Shown here piece after piece: positions 6,588-13,220 of a stretch of DNA of 13,220 nucleotides. The stretch lies in contig JWZX01002139.1 in NCBI GenBank assembly GCA_001275005.1, positions 1 to 13,220 of the forward strand. Reading direction: 5' to 3'. Numbering within the stretch: position 1 is the first letter of the stretch; the number at the start of each line of letters is the position of its first letter. The DNA comes from Chrysochromulina tobinii. Lineage: Eukaryota; Haptophyta; Prymnesiales; Chrysochromulinaceae. The notes under the pieces were generated by a model, which saw only the letters and a program-made list of their open reading frames with translations, made no database searches and was not told the DNA's origin. Made by a program: the position numbers and the translations under genes.

Positions 6588-9155
6588 TTAAACGTGTTTC
6601 GAGCCACCAGGAGCTTTCAGCTGCGCGCGTGGTGCCGCGTCCTCCTCGTACCGAGCAAGCGCATGTAGCATCCAGTTCCTGCTGGCTGCGCTGCCATTTG
6701 CGGGGCCCGGCATGGCGTAACCCAGCCGCTGCCGCAGCCGTTGGAGCTCCGGCGCGAGCGTGGACGCAAGGAGCATGGCACGCAACCCGGCCTTTTCCAC
6801 CTTGGAGCTCACGTGCCCTGCCTCGCGCGTTGCTGTGCTGGGTGCACGCCGCGACAAGTCGTGCTTACGCGCCGAGCCCACTAGCTGCTCGAAGCGAGTG
6901 TGCGCCCTCCACGGCGCGAGTAGCCCGCCGGCGCCCTCGAGGCCAGCGAACGAGAAGAGGCGGCGTACGGTGGGCTCGAAACTCGACTCGAGCTGCTCGA
7001 AGTGCACGGTGAGGGTGGAGGGCAGCGCGGACGAGTTCTCGTAGAGCGTCACCATCTGCCGCAGCTCTTTGAAGCAGCGCATGCACTCCGTCTGCACCCC
7101 CTGCCGTGGCTCGACCTCGCGATAGTACTGCTGGTACGAGCGGCCGTTGAGCGAATCGACGGGCCGACGCACCTGATGAAGGAGGCAATCAGTAGCTCAT
7201 CAGTACTCATCAGAGGCACTCAGCAAGCGGCGAATCGATGGGCCGACGCACCTGATGAAGGAGGCAATCAGTGGCTCATCAGTACGCACCCAGCTCTCAT
7301 TGGTGCGCAGCGCGTACTGATATGATGAGACGCAAACCTCGAGAGGATCTCGCACCACGTGGACAAAGGGTCGGTGTCTCCACGGCGGCGCCGGCGATCG
7401 GCGCGACGCGAACGCGGCGGGCGTCTCCCTCACCTGCTCATTAGGGTTTAGGCTTGGGTTCGGGTAAGGGCTCGAGATCGGGTTCGAGATCGAGTTCGGG
7501 TTCGGGCGTCTTGCTCACGTGCTCGTCGACGCACACCGAGCTCCACCGGAGCGCCATGTCGGCGGGCGGGAGGGCAAACAATTCCTCGAGTGTGGGCAGG
7601 CGTGCTCGAGATGGCGCGCCCGCGACGGCGCCCGCGGCTGCCTGTGGTGCGGCTGACTGCACGAGCAATTGCGTTGGTGAGTGTGGCGGCGTCAGCGGGT
7701 GCGACGTGTGCTTGACTTGACTTGACTTGCCTTGCTCGCACGCGGCCCAGCGCGGCTTCGAGTATCCGTCGGGTAGCTCGAGCTGCTTCGAGATCTCTAG
7801 CAGCAGCTTCTCGAGCAGCACGGTGCCGGTCTTGTGGTGGGTACCCACCATCAGGCCGTTGGTCGCGAGCGGGCTGACGGTCGGTGTGGTGGTGAGCGCC
7901 GCCTCCCTTGGCTGTGAGGGGGGCCGCGGCGGGCAGCGGCAACCGTTGGCGCTCACCTCCGCGAAGGCCGCCTCGTTCGACGTGCCGACGAAACTTAGGC
8001 AGATCTGCGCGAGATTGCTCACGAGATGGCACGGCGGAGATCGCAACCTCGCGAGCGCGAGCGCAGTGGGGGACACGCTCCCTTGAGCGTAGGCGGCACT
8101 GCCGACGCCGTCGCGCCGAAGCCGCGCCGTGGCCGGAGCCCACGTCACCGCCACGTGACGCACGAGCGCTTGTCGCCGGTCGCGCCGGCTGTGGCGCGTC
8201 GCGTTGCCCACAGACTCAAGGCGGTGCAAAAGGGCGGTTCCGCCCAAGGCCGGGTGGCCGCCGAGGGCATCCCGCATCGTGTAATAATCCTGCATGCTCA
8301 GTGTGGCCGCCACTGCGATGGCAGGATCGCTGGTACTGCTGCCGCCGGTTGAGGAGGGGCGTCGTGGTGGGCTGCCCAGCTCGGCGCTGCCGAGCTCGGC
8401 GGCTGCCGGTGCCACCAACGCCGTGTACGCATCAAGCAGCGCGATGGCATCTGCGGTCATGGCGGGCGCTGCGAATGGCGAGTTTTTGCCGTCGACGTTC
8501 ACGGCCGCCAGCACGCTGCGCAGCGTCGGCGCAAAGTTGTTTGCCAAATCCTCAGCATACAAGACGGAGGCAGAGTCCGACAACAAGCCCAGCATGAGCG
8601 ATTTGACTGCCTCGAGCGAGCTGCGCAGCTCTGCGGGCGTGATGGGCGCCATTTGACCGATCGAGATTCCAACCTGCGCGCGCACGAGGTGCACTGCTTG
8701 GGCCAGAGGCCGCCGCCACGCGAGCCACAATGTTTGAGTCTGGCTGCTGCCAGTTGCCGCGCGGCCACGAGGGGCAAGCTGCACATGGCCAACGCCACCG
8801 AGCGTGAGCATGTCCGCCGCCCACGCGGCGATGGGCGCGTCCGACGGATGGTGTGCGAGGCGAATGTCGGGACGTTGGGCCATACAAGACGACAAAAGAG
8901 AGGTCGCGATCGGGCGCGTGAAGTGCTGAGGGTTGGGCGAGGTGTTCACGTTCATGGCAAGACGCAGCACCACAGGTCCCGTGAACGCGGTGTGAGGACC
9001 TCCCGAGGTGTGATGTGTGAACGCGGGTGGCACGGGTGGGCCTCTCACCCTTGCGCGTTAACACATCACAAACATCATCAGCACTCACGTGCTCTCCTCC
9101 CTTGAGGGATTGGCATCCTCGCGCCGCGGCCCCACGCGCCCACGGCCCCGAACAT
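6588..9155 (-). CDS. PAPS-dependent sulfotransferase, multi-exon
   Basis: This enzyme transfers sulfate from PAPS to an acceptor, probably a glycan or metabolite. Proposed exons are 9155-9089, 8999-7731, 7637-7519, 7433-7290 and 7172-6588. All junction phases agree and give about 727 residues. The 5'-phosphosulfate-binding loop is seen as VGTHHKTGTVLLEKLL (KTGT at about 7822-7833), and the 3'-phosphate-binding motif as FVHVVRDPLEVCVSSYQYA (Arg codon 7350-7352, Ser 7326-7328). Exon 5 continues with VRRPVDSLNGRSYQQYY, LTVHFEQLESSFEPTVRRLF (the RYEDL-like region) and a C-terminal helix ending in ELQRLRQRLGY. The residues before KTGT (about 370) are longer than a normal sulfotransferase N-terminus and look like a second, decayed sulfotransferase-like half (LWLAWRRPLAQAVHLV, SVLYAEDLANNFAPTLRSVL). 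The first exon is the least certain; a simpler start is ATG 8955. Family call is firm, acceptor substrate unknown. Confidence 0.8.
7151..7285. repeat. 79-bp-period direct duplication spanning an intron-exon boundary
   Basis: 56 bases at 7151-7206 recur at 7230-7285 with only two mismatches. Each copy contains the end of the intron, CATCAG|GTGCGT, and the first bases of the following exon. The 23 bases at 7207-7229 separate the copies. Confidence 0.95.
7173..7289 (-). other. Intron with duplicated 3' splice site (sulfotransferase)
   Basis: The donor is TGG|GTGCGT at 7290/7289 and the used acceptor TTCATCAG|GTGCGT at 7173/7172, 117 bases, phase 0. Joining gives ...TNESW|VRRPVDSLNG, the expected sulfotransferase order. 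An identical acceptor context exists at 7252/7251, which would make a 38-base intron, but exon sequence after it reaches a stop after 13 codons in the needed frame. The two acceptors are exactly 79 bases apart because the region is duplicated. Confidence 0.8.
7434..7518 (-). other. 85-base intron made of telomere-like hexamers (sulfotransferase)
   Basis: The donor is GAGCAC|GTGAGC at 7519/7518 and the acceptor ATGAGCAG|GTGAGG at 7434/7433, phase 0. Joining gives VCVDEH|VRETPAAFASRR ahead of the 3'-phosphate motif. If unspliced, the reading frame stops at 7441 inside the intron, which supports splicing. Apart from 12 bases at the donor and 7 at the acceptor it consists wholly of 6-base units. 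Confidence 0.82.
7441..7506. repeat. Eleven degenerate telomere-like hexamers
   Basis: Read on the minus strand, the units are CCCGAA twice, CTCGAT, CTCGAA, CCCGAT, CTCGAG, CCCTTA, CCCGAA, CCCAAG, CCTAAA and CCCTAA, all in one 6-base phase. The last unit is the exact TTAGGG-type telomere repeat complement and the others vary from it. Confidence 0.85.
7638..7730 (-). other. Probable GC-AG intron with CTTGA microsatellite (sulfotransferase)
   Basis: The donor CAAG|GCAAGT at 7731/7730 matches the usual GC-donor consensus (AG|GCAAGT). The acceptor ACAGGCAG|CC at 7638/7637 restores phase. The 93-base segment is a multiple of three and has no stop, so retention would only add 31 residues. The low-complexity sequence (pentamer CTTGA on the plus strand, 7711-7725) and the size, like neighbouring introns, favour splicing, but this is not proven. 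Confidence 0.5.
9000..9088 (-). other. Possible first intron of the sulfotransferase gene
   Basis: The donor GAGCAC|GTGAGT (9089/9088) and the acceptor CGGGAG|GTCC (9000/8999) give matching phase 1 and join a short ATG-started exon (9155-9089) to the frame holding GPVVLRLAMNVN. The donor is strong, the acceptor weak with little pyrimidine tract. Confidence 0.4.
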
Positions 9156-9617
9156 ACGTGTGGTAGTGGCCAAGGCGGTGCGCGTTCTCGTGTGTCGTTC
9201 TGATATCGTTCTGATCTGGCCTTTTTGAAAGAAAGACGTGCGAGACCCGTCCCGGACCGTCTGTTCGCGTTCGCGACGAGGAAACACAGGGGGCGATAAG
9301 TGTATCTCAACTGTGACTCTGTGAGTTGGTAGGTGCCCTTCCAGCGGCGCAACGTCCAACGAGCTCCCTCCGCCCGACCCGCCCGAGAGAAGGCGCTTGG
9401 AGGCTTAGCTTTTTTTGCACCGACTCGCCGACGAGATTCGTTGATTGAATCGAGATCATGGACAGTCGAGTTAGGACACATTATCAATTGCACATATGGT
9501 GTTAATGGATAATGCACGCACGTTCTGTAATTCTGACCACCGGATCGGTGCCTGTGTCCGTTTCTTACCCACTTTCCTACATTCACACAGATCATCAAAG
9601 CTCTCGCGCTCATGGAT
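9156..9617. other. Spacer: LRR gene 3' flank and sulfotransferase promoter
   Basis: Both neighbours run on the minus strand. The half near 9450-9600 is AT-richer and contains an imperfect inverted repeat (9479-9514). A poly-T run (9410-9416) reads as poly-A on the transcribed strand. An 11-base tandem pair TCGTTCTGATA/TCGTTCTGATC occurs at about 9195-9216. I see no gene here. Confidence 0.5.
9479..9514. other. Imperfect inverted repeat in LRR gene 3' flank
   Basis: CATTATC (9479-9485) pairs with GATAATG (9508-9514). Inside, ATT pairs with AAT and CAC with GTG across small internal loops, leaving ATATG as the tip. It lies about 105-140 bases past the LRR stop codon, where a 3' untranslated region would be expected. 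Confidence 0.55.
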
Positions 9618-12600
9618 TTACAGCATAAGTTGAAGACCTTTTCGGCCAACCGGAACCGCATTGAGCACCTCCTTACCTTGCTCACTGAGGTTGTTGAAGC
9701 GGACATCAACCCGCGTCAGCGCGCCCATAACGGGTATGAGTCCCGCCACGACCATGACGCCCGTGATGCCGACACCCTCCCCATTCAGGTCCAGCTCCAT
9801 GAGCGAGTTGGCGCGCATCGCCTTGATCGGGATCTCGTTGAACATCTCGATCTTGAGGTTGCCGAGGACAGCGGCTGCGAGCTGCGCAGCGCCGTCGCCC
9901 GCGATGCTGTTGTGGCGGACGTCGACTCGTGTCAACGCGCCGTTGGCACCAAGAGCGGCGGCGAGCTCCTTGATGCCCGTCATGTCCCTGCCGTAGTCGG
10001 TGAGATTATTTGAGGACAGGTCGATGCTCGTCAGGCCGCAATGGACCAAAAGAACTTCGGCAAGTGCTTTGGCGCCTTCTGGACCAAGCCAATTCCCCGC
10101 CAAACTGCGAACAACGCAGAAGCAAAGGCGACGGCAATCAAGGGAATTTCAAAGTTTGGCCCACACGTTTGGCTAAACTTACTTCAAATTGGTCAAGGCG
10201 CCGTTGGCACCAAGAGCGGCGGCAAGCTCCTTGATGCCCATCATGTCTTTGCTGTAGTTGGTGAGCTGATTCGAGGACAGGTCGATGCTCGTCAGCGCGC
10301 CCATGACGGGTATGAGACCCGCCACGACCATAACTCCCTCGACTCCAACGCCCTTCCCCTTCAGGTCCAGCTCCGTTATCGAGTTGGCGCGCATCTCCTT
10401 GAGCAGGATCTCGTTGAACATCTCGATCTTGAGGTTGCCGAGGACAGCCGCTGAGAGCTGCTCAGCGCCCTCGCCCGCGATGTTGTTGCTGCAGACGTCG
10501 ACGCGTATAAGCGCGCCTGTGACAACGGCCTGTGACAGGTCCGACGCCAGCAAGATCGCATCGGGCAGATTGAGGCTCTGCTTGGAGAAGTCAGCGGTGG
10601 TCTGGTCGCGCTGGATGCCGCAGAGCGACATACCCTTCTGCTTGGCGACTTCAGCGAGCATCTTGGCGGACTCCGCATCAAGCTCATTGTGCAGGAGGTT
10701 GGTCACCGTCAGCAAGCCATTGACTCTGAACAAGGAGGCGATCACAACTGCAGAGGCAACGCCAAGACTCTTGCGCGAGAGGTCGAGCGTCTCCACGGGG
10801 TCGGTGCCCTTGAGCTTCTTGACAGGGAGAGCAAACCCATCCAAGTTCACCTATGCAGAAGGGGGCATCCAGATGTCAGTGCAAGTGGGAGCACACCTGG
10901 GCTGCAAGCTCAGCGTACCTTCATCAGCGCTCCTGTGACGCTCGTGCGGAGCGCCTCGGCGATCAGCTTGACACCAGCAGGGCCGATGTTCTCGGAGGCC
11001 GCGTTCAAAGACATGATCTTGCTGTCCTTGTTGCCGCAGATGGCGGCAAAGATGGCGCCCCATCCCTCGTCCCCGAGCCGGTTGCCCCTGAGCTCGAGGG
11101 ACGTCAATGCGCCCATGACGGGTATCAGACCCGCAACGACCATGCCTGCCTCGACTCCGACGTACTTCCCATTCAGGTCCAGTTCTGTGAGCGAGTTGGC
11201 GCGCATCTCCTTGATCGGGATTTCGTTGAAAATCTCGATCTTGAGGTTGCCAAGGACAGCAGCTGCGAGCTGCACAGCGCCGTTGCCCGCAATGTTGTTT
11301 TGGCGGACGTCGATGCTTGTCAGCCCGCCTGTGACGCTCGTGCGGAGCGCCTCGGCGATCAGCTTGACACCAGCAGGGCCGATGGTCTCGGAGGACGCGT
11401 CCAAAGACATGATCTTGCTGTCCTTGTTGCCGCAGATGGCGGCAAAGATGGCACCCCAGCCCTCGTCCCTGAGCTTGTTGCCCCTGAGGTTGACGGACGT
11501 CAGCGCGCCTGTGACAACGGCCTGTGACAGGTCCGAGGCCAACAGGATCGCATCGGACAGCTTGAGGCCTTTGTTGCGGAAGTCAGCGGTGGTCTGGTCA
11601 CGCTGGATGCCGCAAAGCGAGATGCCCTTCTGCTTTGCGACCTCAGCGAGCATCTTGGCGGCCTCTGCATCAAGCTGATTGCCCAGGAGGTTGGTCACCA
11701 TCAGCGAGCCATTGACGAGCATGGCGTCGGCAATCGCTGTGATGCCCTCTGCAGTGTAAGTTCCTCTTCCACAATAATCGAGGCCGCACAGCTGGTTGGA
11801 GCTGAGGTTGAGGCTCGTCAGCCCGCCATTGACGCGCAACGCGTCTGCGAACACCTTGGCGCCTTCCGGACCAAAAAAGTTCCGGCTGACATCGATTTTC
11901 GTCAGCGCTCCTGTGACACTCGTGCGGAGCGCCTCGGCGATCAGCTTGACACCAGCAGGGCCGATGGTCTCGGAGGACGCGTCCAAACACATGATCTTGC
12001 TGTCCTTGTTGCCGCAGATGGCGGCAAAGATGGCACCCCATCCCTCGTCCCTGAGCTTGTTGGCCCTGAGGTCGACGGACGTCAAAGCGCCTGTGACGCT
12101 CGTGCGGAGCGCCTCGGCGATCAGCTTGACACCAGCAGGGCCGATGGTCTCGGAGGACGCGTCCAAACACATGATCTTGCTGTCCTTGTTGCCGCAGATG
12201 GCGGCAAAGATGGCACCCCAGCCCTCGTCCCCTAGCTGGTTGCCCCTGAGGTCGACGGACGTCAATGCGCCTGTGACAACGGCCTGTGACAGGTCCGAGG
12301 CCAACAGGATCGTATCGGGCAGCTTGAGGCCTTTGTTGCGGAAGTCAGCGGTGGTCTGGTCACGCCGGATGCCGCAGAGTGAGATACCCTTCTGCTTGGC
12401 GACCTCAGCGAGCATCGTGGTGGCCTCTGCATCGAGCTGATTGCTCAGAAGGTTGGTCACCGTCAGGGCGCGAGTGAACTTCAAGAGGACAGAGATGAGA
12501 GTGCACTCAAGCGTGGACAAGCCGCGGTTTCTGAGGTCGACTGTTTCTGCACGACCCACCAGCGTTCCGATCAGAATACCCCTGCTTGTCCTGCGGAGCT

Positions 12601-12991
12601 TGAGGGTGGTCGCTTGCACCTGTTTGTTTAAGGGTGGTGGCCTGACACACAGCCCAGCAAGTGCCCGAACGTCGTTCACGTCGAGGTTGCAACCGCTCCA
12701 GTCGAGGTCGCCAGGCGCCTGCAGCAGCTGCGACGGATCACCACCAACCTTTGAAGCAAGCACAGCCAATCGATGCCTACGCCTGCGCTCGACATCCTCG
12801 CGCCCAATTTGCTTCGCCGGCTCAGTGGCAGTGGACTGTGTGCGCGAGAATGGGCCGTCCCAGAGGGCGTGGCAAGTGCTGACCAGGCTCACTAGCGCCT
12901 CGGTGCATGTGATTCGGTCAAATAAGGCGGTGAGCGAGTCCACAGCAGAAAACGCGCCCTGGAGTTGATCGAGGGGCCCTCCCGTGTCCAT
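9618..12991 (-). CDS. Cassette-built leucine-rich-repeat protein, three exons
   Basis: Exons 12991-10919, 10850-10183 and 10104-9618 join in phase to about 1075 residues. Junctions read GALMK|VNLDGF and ALTNL-N-LAGNWLGPEGA, the second restoring a perfect LRR. Repeats are of the ribonuclease-inhibitor/NLRC type (LTSVDLRGNQLGDEG..., LTSLNLSSNQL, LTKIDVSRNFFGPEGA), which form curved protein-binding solenoids. Larger cassettes recur: one with GWGAIFAAICGNKDSKIM (four copies), one with AKQKGISLCGI and LASDLSQAVVTGALT (three), one with AAAVLGNLKIE and VVAGLIPVMGALT (three) and one with MGIKELAAALGANGALT (two). The N-terminal 45 residues (VDSLTALFDRITCTEALVSL, then VSTCHALWDG) faintly resemble an F-box. 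There is no signal peptide or membrane segment, so it is probably intracellular. ATG 12991 is the first ATG; the frame is open a little further, to a TGA at about 13070-13072. LRR identity is certain, role unknown. Confidence 0.88.
10105..10182 (-). other. Intron 2 of the LRR gene
   Basis: The donor AATTTGAA|GTAAGT (10183/10182) and the acceptor GTTGTTCGCAG|TTTGG (10105/10104) are both strong and give a 78-base intron. It splits the Asn codon of an LRR (LTNL-N-LAGN), and removing it makes the repeat continuous. Confidence 0.92.
10514..10712. repeat. 199-bp LRR-coding cassette, one of three copies
   Basis: This segment encodes VTNLL.N.LDAE to LASDLSQAVVTGAL and recurs at about 11506-11704 and 12268-12466 at the same length. 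The three copies precede different cassettes, so the order is shuffled rather than a simple array. Confidence 0.85.
10851..10918 (-). other. Intron 1 of the LRR gene
   Basis: The donor ATGAAG|GTACGC (10919/10918) and the acceptor CCTTCTGCATAG|GTG (10851/10850) give a 68-base intron in phase 0. It joins ...GALMK to VNLDGFALPV; without splicing the frame ends after two more codons. Confidence 0.9.
11110..11323. repeat. About 213-bp LRR-coding cassette, one of three copies
   Basis: This encodes NNIAGNGAVQLAAAVLGN through VVAGLIPVMGALT. It recurs at about 10298-10511 and 9721-9935, the last being near the protein C-terminus. A fourth cassette of about 100 bases (GIKELAAALGANGALT) occurs at about 10195-10297 and 9936-10034. 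Confidence 0.85.
11909..12267. repeat. Two 180-bp tandem LRR-coding repeats, nearly identical
   Basis: The units at about 11909-12088 and 12089-12267 align with a 180-base period and about seven mismatches, including identical synonymous positions over 11941-12040. Each encodes 60 residues (SVDLR.N.L.DEGWGAIFAAI onward to TSVTGALT). Related, slightly more diverged copies lie at about 11329-11505 and 10930-11110. Confidence 0.92.
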
Positions 12992-13220
12992 CTGGCTTGA
13001 GGCCGAGCGCGGCACGCACGCGATTGATCTCTTCGAAGGAGGCCGAGATATCGCCGCCGATGTCGCCGCTCACCTGCAAGAGCCCGAGGAAGGTGTGAAT
13101 TGACTGTTAACAGGTCAACGAACCGAGGAGGATGGAGAGGCAGAAAATTCTACCGGTGTGTGCCGGATTGGGGGTTCGTTGACTGCATGTGATGACTTCA
13201 AGTTCAAGTCAAGGTGCTTC
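12992..13220 (-). other. 5' flank of LRR gene with intron-like tract and strong acceptor
   Basis: Read on the minus strand, a pyrimidine-rich stretch ends in CTCGGGCTCTTGCAG (acceptor at 13074-13075) followed by GTGAGCGGCGACATC. After it, one frame reads VSGDIGGDISASFEEINRVR and on, coding-like but not the LRR frame; the LRR frame has a TGA at about 13070-13072. The segment may be a leader exon of the LRR gene or the exon of another transcript. An 11-bp perfect inverted repeat (13114-13124, 13173-13183) lies in the presumed intron. Confidence 0.45.
13114..13183. repeat. Perfect 11-bp inverted repeat within presumed intron
   Basis: GTCAACGAACC at 13114-13124 is the exact reverse complement of GGTTCGTTGAC at 13173-13183, separated by 48 bases. 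It sits about 40 bases upstream (minus strand) of the acceptor at 13074. Confidence 0.8.

Noticed and set aside
7441-7506. A true chromosome end or telomere
   Set aside because: It is only 66 bases of degenerate hexamers inside an intron with coding exons on both sides, so it is interstitial.
7441-7518. Acidic-proline tail PEPELDLEPDLEP as a real C-terminus of the sulfotransferase
   Set aside because: It is translation of the hexamer repeat. Ending there would remove the 3'-phosphate-binding motif and C-terminal half that lie in phase just downstream.
7908-8656. Plus-strand open frames of 108-229 codons opposite the sulfotransferase exon
   Set aside because: They are Arg/Ala/Pro-rich shadow frames in GC-rich DNA without motifs.
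8552-9709. 385-codon minus-strand open frame crossing the sulfotransferase 5' end and the LRR 3' end
   Set aside because: It overlaps two supported genes in another frame and reads as low-information Arg/Ser/His-rich sequence with no motif.
10285-12440. Long plus-strand open frames opposite the LRR gene with repeated SAPVTLVRSASAISLTPAG segments
   Set aside because: They are antisense images of the LRR cassettes; their repetition simply mirrors the repeats in the real gene.
9618-12991. CRISPR-like array, because of repeated near-identical units
   Set aside because: The units are 100-213 bases, fully coding for LRRs with no unique spacers, and interrupted by spliceosomal introns.
1-13220. 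Transposon, retroelement, tRNA or rRNA genes
   Set aside because: No reverse transcriptase, transposase or integrase motif was seen in any frame, no terminal repeats bounding a coding unit, and no cloverleaf or rRNA-like sequence was recognised by eye.

Overview
This window looks like nuclear DNA of a protein-rich, mostly GC-rich eukaryotic microbe, probably a marine alga. The evidence is spliceosomal introns of roughly 70-120 bases with GT-AG borders (and one probable GC-AG), genes on both strands without operon spacing, and a eukaryotic repertoire (WD40, repetitive LRR, PAPS sulfotransferase, glycosyltransferases). The LRR style (long near-identical cassettes ending in GALTSVDLR-like motifs) is what I associate with haptophytes such as Emiliania or Prymnesium. 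A pelagophyte or dinoflagellate is not excluded. No bacterial, viral, CRISPR, tRNA or rRNA signal was found.

Layout. 35-413 (+) is the last exon of a phospholipid N-methyltransferase (plant PLMT-like), entering from a CT-rich intron. It converges on a GT8 (glycogenin-like) glycosyltransferase at 777-1886 (-). 2212-4284 (-) is a WD40 protein with a possible F-box-like segment. A 537-base divergent spacer carrying a 67-bp tandem repeat separates it from a secreted or Golgi-type DXD glycosyltransferase-like protein at 4822-6264 (+), which is visibly less GC-rich than its neighbours. That gene converges on a multi-exon PAPS-dependent sulfotransferase at 6588-9155 (-). The rest, 9618-12991 (-), is a three-exon LRR protein of about 1075 residues made of shuffled, repeated cassettes. 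Its 5' flank to 13220 holds an intron-like stretch with a clean acceptor that does not fit the LRR reading frame.

Function. Two glycosyltransferases and one sulfotransferase lie within about 8 kb, which would suit synthesis of a sulfated glycan, but eukaryotic neighbours need not cooperate and I treat this as context only. The phospholipid methyltransferase points to phosphatidylcholine synthesis. The WD40 and LRR proteins are interaction scaffolds of unknown partner.

The most unusual material is in the sulfotransferase introns. One consists almost wholly of eleven telomere-like hexamers and has a 22-bp near-direct repeat across both splice junctions. The next contains a 79-bp-period duplication that doubled its 3' splice site; without the duplication it would be a 38-base intron. 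Both look like recent intron birth or growth. Other signals worth checking are palindromes directly after several stop codons, the 67-bp repeat in the divergent promoter, and the near-identical 180-bp LRR repeats.
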